Origin: Verrucomicrobiia bacterium
Lineage (GTDB): Bacteria; Verrucomicrobiota; Verrucomicrobiia; Limisphaerales; CAIMTB01
DNA: 38,519 bases
Reading direction: 5' to 3'
Assembly (NCBI GenBank): GCA_019634625.1
Contig: JAHCBA010000052.1
Location: 1-38,519, forward strand
Each line of letters opens with the position of its first letter. The stretch's first letter is position 1. The translations under genes were made by a program, and so were the position numbers. The notes beneath the pieces are model-generated. The model made no database searches. It was not told the origin of the DNA and was given only the letters and a program-made list of their open reading frames with translations. Shown here one piece after another: positions 16,231 through 23,337 of this stretch.

Positions 16231-17004
16231 TTGAGTCGCCCGTTCCCGTCCCGTTACACCCCGCGGGAGCCCGCGGTTCGTATTAATGGCAAGATCCGCG
16301 CGAGGGAGGTGCGCGTCATCGGAGACAACGGCCAGCAACTTGGCGTCATCCCCCTCTCCGAAGCCCTCACCCAGGCCCGCGCCCGCGGCGTCGATCTGGT
16401 CGAGGTCGCCCCCAATGCCACCCCGCCGGTCTGCCGCATGGTGGACTTCGGGAAGTACAAGTACGAGCAGGAGAAGCGCCAGAAGGAGAACCGGAAACAT
16501 CAACACGCGAGCAAGGTCAAGGAGATCCAGCTCAGTGCCACCATCGATCCCCACGACTTCCAAACCAAACTCGACCACGCCATCGAATTCCTCTGCGAGG
16601 ACATGAAGGTCAAGGCCTCCCTCCGCTTCCGGGGACGCGAAATGGCCCATACCGAGTTCGGTTTCAAGACCATCCGCCGCTTCATCGCCGAGGTCGCCCC
16701 TTGGGGACACCCCGACTTTGAACCCAAGCTCACCGGCCGCTCGGTGAATGTCATGGTCAGCCCCCTGCCCCGCAACCGCCGCGCTCCCCATCCCAAGGGA
16801 AGCTCTCCCGCAACCGCCGAAACGCAGAGCGAGGACGCCGGGAAATCCGCCGACAACCCTGCCCCCCCAAACCCTGCGCCCGCCCGCTCCGACGCGGTCC
16901 CCGTTCGTCGTGGCGCAGCGTCCCAGGACGCCGCCCCCGAGCCGACCTTTAGTAACAATCCGTTCGACGGGCTGCAGATGGGATCCGCCGACAACCCCAA
17001 GTGA
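16231..17004 (+). CDS. infC: Translation initiation factor IF-3 with long C-terminal extension
   Basis: IF-3 binds the 30S subunit, prevents premature 50S joining and checks the initiator tRNA and start codon. The 257-residue protein has the N-domain (RINGKIRAREVRVIGDNGQQLGV..., about 17-80 with ATPPVCRMVDFGKYKYEQ), a Lys/Glu linker and the C-domain (KVKEIQLSATIDPHDFQ...KVKASLRFRGREM, to about 180). Normal IF-3 ends there. Here a tail of about 74 residues follows, rich in Pro, Ala, Ser and Asp, ending FSNNPFDGLQMGSADNPK. The start is a TTG (16231), consistent with the rare start codons by which infC is autoregulated in other bacteria; the ribosome site is only TGAGGG. The usual followers rpmI and rplT are absent; an Hsp70 gene follows after 56 nt. 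Confidence 0.93.
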   Translation: MSRPFPSRYTPREPAVRINGKIRAREVRVIGDNGQQLGVIPLSEALTQARARGVDLVEVAPNATPPVCRMVDFGKYKYEQEKRQKENRKHQHASKVKEIQLSATIDPHDFQTKLDHAIEFLCEDMKVKASLRFRGREMAHTEFGFKTIRRFIAEVAPWGHPDFEPKLTGRSVNVMVSPLPRNRRAPHPKGSSPATAETQSEDAGKSADNPAPPNPAPARSDAVPVRRGAASQDAAPEPTFSNNPFDGLQMGSADNPK

Positions 17005-17060
17005 GCGTCAGCCCATTTGACCTTCGGCCCGAGTGACCGTCGGTGTATCCGCCGGCCGGA

Positions 17061-19031
17061 ATGAGCAAAATCGTAGGCATCGACCTCGGGACCACCAATT
17101 CCCTGGTTGCCATTGTTGACTCCGGCATCCCGTACGTCATCGCCGATGCCCATGGCCAGCGCCTGACCCCGTCCGTCGTCCACGTCGGCAGCCCCGACGC
17201 CTCCCCCATCGTCGGACATCCCGCCAGTCGCCTCCGAGCCCTCCACCCGGCCGAGACCGTGTACTCGGTCAAACGCTTCATGGGCCGGCGCGGCGGCGAC
17301 ATCCCCCGCGAGGAGATGGTGGTCACCTACCCCGTCCACGGCACCGGCGCCGGCCCGGTCTCCTTCAACCTTCATGGCCGGCCCTGGACCCCCGAGGAAA
17401 TCTCCGCGGAAATCCTTCGCAAACTGAAGTCCGACGCCGAACAAACCCTCGGCACCCCCGTCGATCGCGCCGTCATCACCGTCCCCGCCTACTTCAACGA
17501 CGCCCAACGTCAGGCCACCAAGAAGGCCGGCGAACTCGCCGGGTTCACCGTTGAACGCATCCTCAATGAACCCACGGCCGCCGCTCTCGCCTATGGGCTC
17601 AACCGCCTCCGCGACCATGCCAAGGTCGCCGTGTTCGACCTCGGCGGTGGGACTTTCGACCTCTCCATCCTCGAACTCCGCCAGGGCGTGTTTCAGGTTC
17701 TCGCCACCCACGGCAATACCCGCCTCGGGGGCGACGACCTCGACGCCCGCCTGACCGAGTTCCTCGCCACCCGCATCCATGAGGCGGGCGGTCCCGACCT
17801 CCGTCGCACCCCCGCCGACGCCCCGGCCGCCCCTGGTGCCACACCCCCCGCCCACACCCCCCACGGGCTGCAAGCCCTCTCCCGCCTTCGCGAAGCCGCA
17901 GAAGCCGCGAAGATCCGCCTGAGTTCGGAAGCCGCGACGGAGATCGCCCTGCCCTTTCTCACCCCGACCTTCAGCTTCCAATGGCGGCTCACCCGTGCCG
18001 AACTTGAAGCCCTTACCCGCGACATCCTCCTCCGCACCCGCGCACACTGCCTCCGCGCCCTCGCCGATGCCAAACTCGAGGCCAGGGACCTTCATCAGGT
18101 CATCCTTGTCGGCGGTCAAACCCGCATGCCCCTCGTCCGCCAACTCGTGGCCGAATGGTTCGGCTGCGCCGAGTTCGAGGAAACCCGTGGCGATGTCCGC
18201 CTCGGTACCGACCCCCACCGCCCGGATGGCCCGCTCCTGAACACCGCCGTCAATCCCGACGAAGCCGTCGCCCTCGGCGCCGCGATCCAGGCGGAAATCC
18301 TCGCTGGAGGACTCTCCCACCTCCTCCTCCTCGACGTCACCCCGCTCTCCCTCGGCCTGGAAACCTTCGGCGGCCTGATGAACGTCATCATCCCCCGCAA
18401 CACCACCATCCCCGTCAAGGCCGGCGAGGTCTTCACCACCGCCGTGGACCACCAGCGCTCCATGCTCATCCATGTCCTCCAGGGAGAACGGGAACGCGCC
18501 CGCGACAACTGGAGCCTCGGCCGCTTCGAACTCGAATTCGCCGCCGCCCCCAAAGGCGTCCCCCGCGTCGGCGTCCAGTTCGAAATCGATGCCAATGGCA
18601 TCCTCCATGTCCTCGCCCGCGACCTCCAAACCGGCCACCAGACCGTCGTCCAGATGAAGTCCGCCGTCGATGTCAGCGACGCCGACGTCCAGAAGATGAT
18701 CGAGGAATCCGTCGAACATGCCTTCGACGACCTCAAAGCCCGCCAGTGGATCGAAGCCAAACTCCGGGCCGGAGAAACCCTCACCGCCACCCGCAAAGGC
18801 CTCTCCGAACACGGACCCGAACTGGATCCCGCCTACCGCCACCGCGTTGAACAGGCCCTCCAGACCGTCGAGGCCGCCCTCGAAACCGAGAGCCCCAGGA
18901 CACGCACCGGCGACACCCCCCGCCTCAAGGCCGCCAATCAGGCCCTCGACGAAGCCACCGCCCAACTCGCCGACCTGATGATGGACCGCGCCATGGAGGC
19001 CATGCTCCGCAAACAGGGCATGATCGAATAG
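17061..19031 (+). CDS. Hsp70-family chaperone (DnaK/HscA-like)
   Basis: A 656-residue Hsp70. The ATPase domain has [76 protein letters not shown] and [13 protein letters not shown]; the substrate-binding domain has [30 protein letters not shown] and [27 protein letters not shown]. Two things differ from DnaK: a Pro/Ala-rich insert in subdomain IIB (about 240-265, [19 protein letters not shown]...) and about 20 extra residues before [11 protein letters not shown]. The C-terminus lacks the acidic tail of DnaK. It is therefore probably a second, specialised Hsp70 (HscA-like), but no iscU, hscB or grpE is nearby. The ATG at 17061 is the family start; a GTG at 17043 is also in frame. Confidence 0.9.
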   Translation: MSKIVGIDLGTTNSLVAIVDSGIPYVIADAHGQRLTPSVVHVGSPDASPIVGHPASRLRALHPAETVYSVKRFMGRRGGDIPREEMVVTYPVHGTGAGPVSFNLHGRPWTPEEISAEILRKLKSDAEQTLGTPVDRAVITVPAYFNDAQRQATKKAGELAGFTVERILNEPTAAALAYGLNRLRDHAKVAVFDLGGGTFDLSILELRQGVFQVLATHGNTRLGGDDLDARLTEFLATRIHEAGGPDLRRTPADAPAAPGATPPAHTPHGLQALSRLREAAEAAKIRLSSEAATEIALPFLTPTFSFQWRLTRAELEALTRDILLRTRAHCLRALADAKLEARDLHQVILVGGQTRMPLVRQLVAEWFGCAEFEETRGDVRLGTDPHRPDGPLLNTAVNPDEAVALGAAIQAEILAGGLSHLLLLDVTPLSLGLETFGGLMNVIIPRNTTIPVKAGEVFTTAVDHQRSMLIHVLQGERERARDNWSLGRFELEFAAAPKGVPRVGVQFEIDANGILHVLARDLQTGHQTVVQMKSAVDVSDADVQKMIEESVEHAFDDLKARQWIEAKLRAGETLTATRKGLSEHGPELDPAYRHRVEQALQTVEAALETESPRTRTGDTPRLKAANQALDEATAQLADLMMDRAMEAMLRKQGMIE

Positions 19032-19080
19032 CCCCCCCCCCGCGCTCGCCTCCCCGGGCCCGGCCGTGTTCAATCCCCCC

Positions 19081-20100
19081 ATGTCGCCTGCGCGTTTCGC
19101 GGAGATCACCGCGCGCTATCCCCTCCTCCACCTCGGTCTCCTCGGCGATTACTGCCTCGACCGCTACCTCGAAATCGACCCCGGCCGCACCGAAACCTCC
19201 ATCGAAACCGGCCTCCCCGTCCATAACGTCGTCCGCGTCCGCAGCCAGCCCGGCGGCGCCGGCACCATCCTCAACAACCTCGTCGCCCTCGGCATCGGCC
19301 GCATCGATGCCATCGGCTTCTACGGCGACGACGGCGAAGGATACGAACTCCGGCGCGCCCTCGGACGCATGCCGCACGTCCGCCTTGACCACTTCCGACC
19401 CACCTCCGAACGCCGCACCTTCACCTACTGCAAACCCCTCGTCCTCCATCCCAACCGCCCCCCCGAAGAACTCAGCCGCCTCGACAGCAAGAACTGGGAT
19501 CCCACCCCCCAGGCCCTCGAAGACCAGCTCATCGGCTCCCTCCAGGTGGTCGCCAGTTCCGCCCATGCCGTCATCACCCTCGAACAAGTGGACCAACCCG
19601 ATACCGGCGTCGTCACCCGTCGCGTCCGCGACACCCTCGCCCACCTCGCCTCCCATCGGCCCGACCTGCTCATCCTCGCCGACAGCCGCCGTGGTCTCAC
19701 CGACTGGCCTTCCGTCGGCTTCAAGATGAACGCCCCCGAACTCGCCGCTCTCCTCCACCAATCCTCCCCGCCTGCCCTCCCCGATATCCTCGAACAGGCC
19801 CGCCAACTCGCCCGCGCCCGCCAGCGCCCCGTCATTGTCACCCTTGCCGAACGCGGCGCGGTCGGCGCCCTCGCCGAAGGCGACCCCGTCCACATCCCAG
19901 CCCTGCCCATTCTCGGTCCCATCGACGTCGTCGGCGCCGGCGATGCCGTCACCGCCAACGTCACGGCCGCGCTCGCCTCCGGTGCCTCCCTCCGCGAAGC
20001 CCTCGAACTCGCCATGGCCGCCGCCCATATCGTCGTCCACCAACTCGGCACCACCGGCACCGCCACCGTCGCCCAGTTGCGGGACACCCTCGCCCCCTGA
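19081..20100 (+). CDS. PfkB-family carbohydrate kinase (RfaE1/HldE-kinase-like)
   Basis: A 339-residue ribokinase-fold sugar kinase. The first signature region is RSQPGGAGTILNNLVALG and the second is DVVGAGDAVTANVTAALASG, which contains the catalytic Asp of GAGD and the anion hole. LHLGLLGDYCLDRYLEID at the N-terminus and the early ET...GLPVHNVV segment resemble the kinase domain of RfaE/HldE, which makes heptose 1,7-bisphosphate, and HLDxF-type substrate sequence follows. The nucleotidyltransferase domain of HldE is missing. The substrate cannot be fixed. An in-frame GTG at 19066 would add five residues; neither start has a clear ribosome site. Its TGA overlaps the ATG of apbE (TGATG at 20098-20102). 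Confidence 0.85.
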   Translation: MSPARFAEITARYPLLHLGLLGDYCLDRYLEIDPGRTETSIETGLPVHNVVRVRSQPGGAGTILNNLVALGIGRIDAIGFYGDDGEGYELRRALGRMPHVRLDHFRPTSERRTFTYCKPLVLHPNRPPEELSRLDSKNWDPTPQALEDQLIGSLQVVASSAHAVITLEQVDQPDTGVVTRRVRDTLAHLASHRPDLLILADSRRGLTDWPSVGFKMNAPELAALLHQSSPPALPDILEQARQLARARQRPVIVTLAERGAVGALAEGDPVHIPALPILGPIDVVGAGDAVTANVTAALASGASLREALELAMAAAHIVVHQLGTTGTATVAQLRDTLAP

Positions 20101-21158
20101 TGGCCAGACTTCTCCCCGCCGGCCTGCTCATCCTCGCCGCCCTCGCCGTCGGCTGCGCTCCCCGTCGCCTGCCCCCCCAGGCCGATGCCCTCCGGGAACG
20201 ATACGAGTTCACCCGTCCCCAAATGGGAGTCCCATTCCGCATCGTCCTCTACGCCACCAACCAAACCCACGCCCAGACCGCCGCCAACGCCGCCTTCGCC
20301 CGCGTCGAAGCCCTCAATGCCATCTTCAGCGACTACGAATCCGACAGCGAAATCACCCTCCTCGGCCGCAACGCCCCCGTCGGTCAACCCGTCCCTGTCA
20401 GCCCCGAACTCGCCCATCTCCTCCACCGCGCCCAATCCCTTGCCCGTGCCAGTGACGGCGCCTTCGACGTCACCGTCGGTCCCATCGTGCAACTCTGGCG
20501 CCGCGCGCGTCGGCATCGCGAACTTCCCCCGCCCCACCTCCTCGCCGAAGCCAGAACCCGCTCCGGTTGGCAGTTCCTCTCCGTCGATCCCCGCTCCCGG
20601 ACCGTCACCCTCCACCGCGAACGCATGCGCCTCGACTTCGGCGGCATTGCCAAGGGTTACGCCGCCGATGAAGCCCTCCGCGTTCTGCGCGATCTGGACT
20701 GCCCCCGCGCCCTCGTCGCCGCCGCCGGCGATGTCGCCGCCGGTGACCCGCCCCCCGACCGACCGGGTTGGCGCGTCGAAATCGGCCAGTCCGACCACCC
20801 CTCCGCCCCGTCTCCTCGCGCTCTCTGGCTCCGCAACGCCGCCGTGGCCACTTCCGGCGACCTCTTCCAACGCCTCGAGATCGACGGACACCGCTACTCC
20901 CATATCCTCGATCCCCGCACCGGCATCGGCCTCACCGATCGCAGCCTGGCGATCGTCCTCGCCCGTGACGCCACCACTGCCGACAGCCTCGCCACCACCC
21001 TGAGCGTCCTTGGCCCCGACGGGTTGCCCCTGATCGAACGGACCCCTGCCGCCGCCGCACTCCTGCTCCGGTCCCCGGACGGATCCCTCGAAATCTTCGA
21101 GAGCCGCCGCCTCCCCCGCTGGCTCCGCAACGCCCCGGCCACCCCCGAATCCCCCTGA
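20100..21158 (+). CDS. apbE: ApbE-type FAD:protein FMN transferase, lipoprotein
   Basis: ApbE transfers FMN from FAD to a Thr/Ser of target proteins such as RnfG or NqrC, outside the cytoplasmic membrane. The 352-residue protein starts with a lipoprotein signal peptide (LILAALAVGC, Cys at about 19). Family blocks are QMGVPFRIVLYA, IFSDYESDSEITLLGR, GAFDVTVGPIVQLW, RLDFGGIAKGYAADEAL, ALVAAAGDVAAGD, VATSGDLFQ..., YSHILDPRTGIG and the Mg2+-binding ATTADSLATTLSVLG. All expected residues are present and the length is normal. The start overlaps the stop of the PfkB gene, so the pair is translationally coupled. The flavoprotein target is not in this window. Confidence 0.93.
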   Translation: MARLLPAGLLILAALAVGCAPRRLPPQADALRERYEFTRPQMGVPFRIVLYATNQTHAQTAANAAFARVEALNAIFSDYESDSEITLLGRNAPVGQPVPVSPELAHLLHRAQSLARASDGAFDVTVGPIVQLWRRARRHRELPPPHLLAEARTRSGWQFLSVDPRSRTVTLHRERMRLDFGGIAKGYAADEALRVLRDLDCPRALVAAAGDVAAGDPPPDRPGWRVEIGQSDHPSAPSPRALWLRNAAVATSGDLFQRLEIDGHRYSHILDPRTGIGLTDRSLAIVLARDATTADSLATTLSVLGPDGLPLIERTPAAAALLLRSPDGSLEIFESRRLPRWLRNAPATPESP

Positions 21159-21251
21159 TTCACGCCATCGGATTTGTTCCCCCCGCACAGGATCCTCCGC
21201 CTTCGGCCCGACCCCTTCCCGGCGAGCATTGCGGACATGCATTTCCGTTCC

Positions 21252-21345
21252 GTTGACGCCCCCCTCCAGCCCGGCCCCCCAAGAGAATCCCATCCAACCG
21301 CGGGGAATGGTTTCGTCGCCGGTCAATAATTAGCGAGCCTGACTA
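21252..21345 (+). repeat. Diverged intergenic repeat, copy A
   Basis: Begins GTTGACGCCCCCC, continues CCAGCCCGGC and AATCCCATCCAACCGCGG, and after about 35 bases reaches GGTCAATAATTAGCGAGCCTGAC (written in parts: GGTCAATAATTAG then CGAGCCTGAC). The same blocks in the same order occur in copy B at 21414-21521. About 52 bases at the left end are clearly alignable; the right ends share only GTCAA and AGCCTGAC. Confidence 0.5.
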
Positions 21346-21413
21346 TATAGACCCTGCCGATCGGCCCCGGTGTTCTGCCACACTCTTTAATTTAATAGGA
21401 CAGGCTAAGAGCT

Positions 21414-21521
21414 GTTGACGCCCCGCCCCAGCTTGGCACCCCCTGAAATCCCATCCGATAGCGGTGCGTTGCGGTGGGTGCCTTTGCTGCGGGTCCATCA
21501 GTCAACTGCAAATAGCCTGAC
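21414..21521 (+). repeat. Diverged intergenic repeat, copy B, ending in the 21-bp palindromic element
   Basis: Begins GTTGACGCCCCG, continues CCAGCTTGGCA and AATCCCATCCGATAGCGG, and ends in GTCAACTG-CAAA-TAGCCTGAC at 21501-21521. The final 21 bases match, at 19 of 21 positions, an element found twice at 30891-30911 and 30991-31011. Copy A lies 162 bases upstream. Confidence 0.5.
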
Positions 21522-21716
21522 GCGCTGCAGGGTGGAGTCAGCTTTAACAAGCCTGTCTTAGAATATGCCATGGCCCCATCGTCGTTCGCAGTTCATCAAC
21601 TCAAGGCGCTTCCCCCTCCAGGGGTGAACCGGATGGCCGACCGTCACCTTTTGCTTCGAATGGTCGCCATCGGTTGCAATGCGCGACCGACGCCAAGCAC
21701 TCCGCGGAGTCCTTGC

Positions 21717-22505
21717 TTAATCACTCCTACCCTCCCGCCGATGCAAACGATGGATCGCCGCCTGGTCCACCGGCTTGATCACCATCTCGTCGATGCACAC
21801 ATGCGCCGGACGCCCCGCAATCCACACCATCGCCTCCGCCACATCCTCGGCGGTCAAAGGTCGGGTCCCCCGGTACACCTGCTCCGCCCGCTCGATGTCC
21901 CCCTTGAACCGAACCCTGGAGAACTCGGTCTCCGCCAGCCCCGGATCCAGGCTGGCCACCCGGATGCCGGTCCCCACCAGCTCCAACCGCAGCGCCCGCG
22001 TGATCGCCAATTCCCCCGCCTTGGCCGCACAATAGGCCGCGCCATTCTCGTACGGCGTCCGCGCCGCAATTGACCCGATGTTGAGCACCGTCGCCCCATC
22101 ATCCCGCGGCATCCACGGCAGCACCGCCCGGACCATCCGCAGTACCCCCAGCACGTTCGACTGCATCATCGCCTCCCAGTCGGCATCGCGCCCCTCCACC
22201 ACGGGCTCCAGGCCGTGCGCGCCCCCCGCGTTGTTGATCAGCACATGCACCGACGGCGCAACGCTCCGGATCCATGCCGCAAAGACCTCCACCGACGCTG
22301 TTGAAGCCACATCGAGCCCGTGCCACCGGGCGTCCGGCGATCCCAACGCCTCCGCCTCCGCGGCCACGGACGCCAACCGATCCTCCCGCCGCGCCCCAAG
22401 CATCAGGCGCGCCCCGTGTTCCCCAAATGCCCTCGCTGCCGCCGCTCCAAACCCGCTCGACGCCCCCGTGATCACCACCCATCGATCCTTCAATCGCGCC
22501 TTCAT
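21717..22505 (-). CDS. Short-chain dehydrogenase/reductase (YdfG-like)
   Basis: A 262-residue classical SDR. The NAD(P)-binding motif is TGASSGFG (about 13-20), followed by GARRED with basic residues that favour NADP(H), LDVAST, LINNAGG, the catalytic Ser in NIGSIAAR and the Tyr-x3-Lys in YCAAKAGE. The C-terminal part has VASLDPGLAETEFS.VRF, typical of the YdfG/serine 3-dehydrogenase subgroup, which oxidises 3-hydroxy acids such as L-allo-threonine. The exact substrate is not certain. The ATG at 22505 starts MKARLKDRWVVITGAS. A perfect terminator at 22556-22577 separates it from the lipoprotein gene upstream, so it has its own promoter. Confidence 0.9.
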   Translation of the reverse strand: MKARLKDRWVVITGASSGFGAAAARAFGEHGARLMLGARREDRLASVAAEAEALGSPDARWHGLDVASTASVEVFAAWIRSVAPSVHVLINNAGGAHGLEPVVEGRDADWEAMMQSNVLGVLRMVRAVLPWMPRDDGATVLNIGSIAARTPYENGAAYCAAKAGELAITRALRLELVGTGIRVASLDPGLAETEFSRVRFKGDIERAEQVYRGTRPLTAEDVAEAMVWIAGRPAHVCIDEMVIKPVDQAAIHRLHRREGRSD

Positions 22506-22551
22506 TCACCCATCCTAGAAACCCGGCGTCCCCCTGGAAATCCGCGAACGC

Positions 22552-22577
22552 AAAAGGGCGACCCGTTCGGGTCGCCC
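22552..22577 (-). terminator. Intrinsic terminator of the lipoprotein gene
   Basis: GGGCGACCC (22556-22564) and GGGTCGCCC (22569-22577) form a perfect 9-bp stem with a 4-nt loop. On the minus strand the stem is followed at once by TTTT (22555-22552). It lies 46 nt beyond the stop of the lipoprotein gene at 22623 and before the SDR start at 22505. Confidence 0.75.
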
Positions 22578-22622
22578 GCGCCATGAACCCACCGGAGGAC
22601 GCCGAAGCCGCGATGTGCCGCC

Positions 22623-23153
22623 TCACTCCGGAGTGCGAGGCTGCAGCAATCCGCCGACCGCCTTGGCCGCATCCTGGATCTGCGACCCCGATTTCTGGAG
22701 CGCCTCCTGCGCCCGCTTCTTCAGATCGTCGATCGTCTTCTGTTGCTCCGGCGTCAACTTCCAGTTGCCAATCGAAGACTGCAGCTTCTGAAGCGCCTCG
22801 GTTCCCTTCCCCTCGTCCACCAGCTTGCGAACCTCCCCCATCCATTCGTTGAACTTCGCCTGTGCCGCCGCCCCCGCCTCGCCGGCAGCCTGCTCCACCC
22901 GCTGGGCCGCATCCTGAATCCCCGCCTTCGCCTGGTCCGCCACCTTCGACGCCCCCTCAGCGGCCGTCCTGGCCGCCTCGGACACCGAGGTATTCAGCGA
23001 TTCCACCGCCGGCGCCACCGATCCGGCGGGACCTCCCGCCGCCGGGGTCCCGGACGACGCCGCCGCATCGTCGCTCTCGGTCGCATCGCTGCAGCCGGTG
23101 GATAACACCGCCAGGCCCAGCGCCGTCACTGCCGCTATCAGGAATGTCTTCAT
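22623..23153 (-). CDS. Small Ala-rich helical lipoprotein
   Basis: A 176-residue protein whose first 21 residues are a lipoprotein signal (MKTFLIAAVTALG..LSTGC, lipobox S-T-G-C). The mature chain starts with an Ala/Ser/Gly-rich acidic linker and then becomes a long Ala/Lys/Glu/Gln-rich amphipathic region (about 55-165) of apolipoprotein- or LEA-like pattern: EAARTAAEGASKVADQAKAG, DAAQRVEQAAGEAGAAAQAK, EALQKLQSSIGNWKLTPEQQ. It would be anchored in the outer or inner membrane with a coiled, possibly stress-related or cell-envelope structural role; no enzyme motif. The start at 23153 is the only one that yields a signal peptide. It is divergent from polA. Confidence 0.85.
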   Translation of the reverse strand: MKTFLIAAVTALGLAVLSTGCSDATESDDAAASSGTPAAGGPAGSVAPAVESLNTSVSEAARTAAEGASKVADQAKAGIQDAAQRVEQAAGEAGAAAQAKFNEWMGEVRKLVDEGKGTEALQKLQSSIGNWKLTPEQQKTIDDLKKRAQEALQKSGSQIQDAAKAVGGLLQPRTPE

Positions 23154-23337
23154 AAGGCTCACCAGAATTGGAATGTTCGAATCGGAAACGGGGGATGGGT
23201 GGCTCCCCGGCCGGCAATCCTTATCACACCCCCCACCCTCCGCAATCGCCATCCCAACCCCGCCGCGCCCCCATCCCCCGCCTTCCGCCCCCCACTCCCC
23301 CCTGACATCTGGGAACCGGCCGGGTAGGCTGGCCGGC

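Larger units (their letters stand above)
21159..21716. other. Gene-free stretch of 558 nt with diverged repeats
   Basis: No open frame here has family sequence. The stretch is less GC-rich than the genes around it in parts (TCAATAATTAG, TTTAATTTAATAGG) and holds two diverged copies of one element (21252-21345 and 21414-21521), plus short AGCCTGAC or GACAGGCT motifs at 21336, 21399, 21514 and 21550 (the last as AGCCTGTC). No terminator for apbE with a T-tract was found. Confidence 0.6.
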
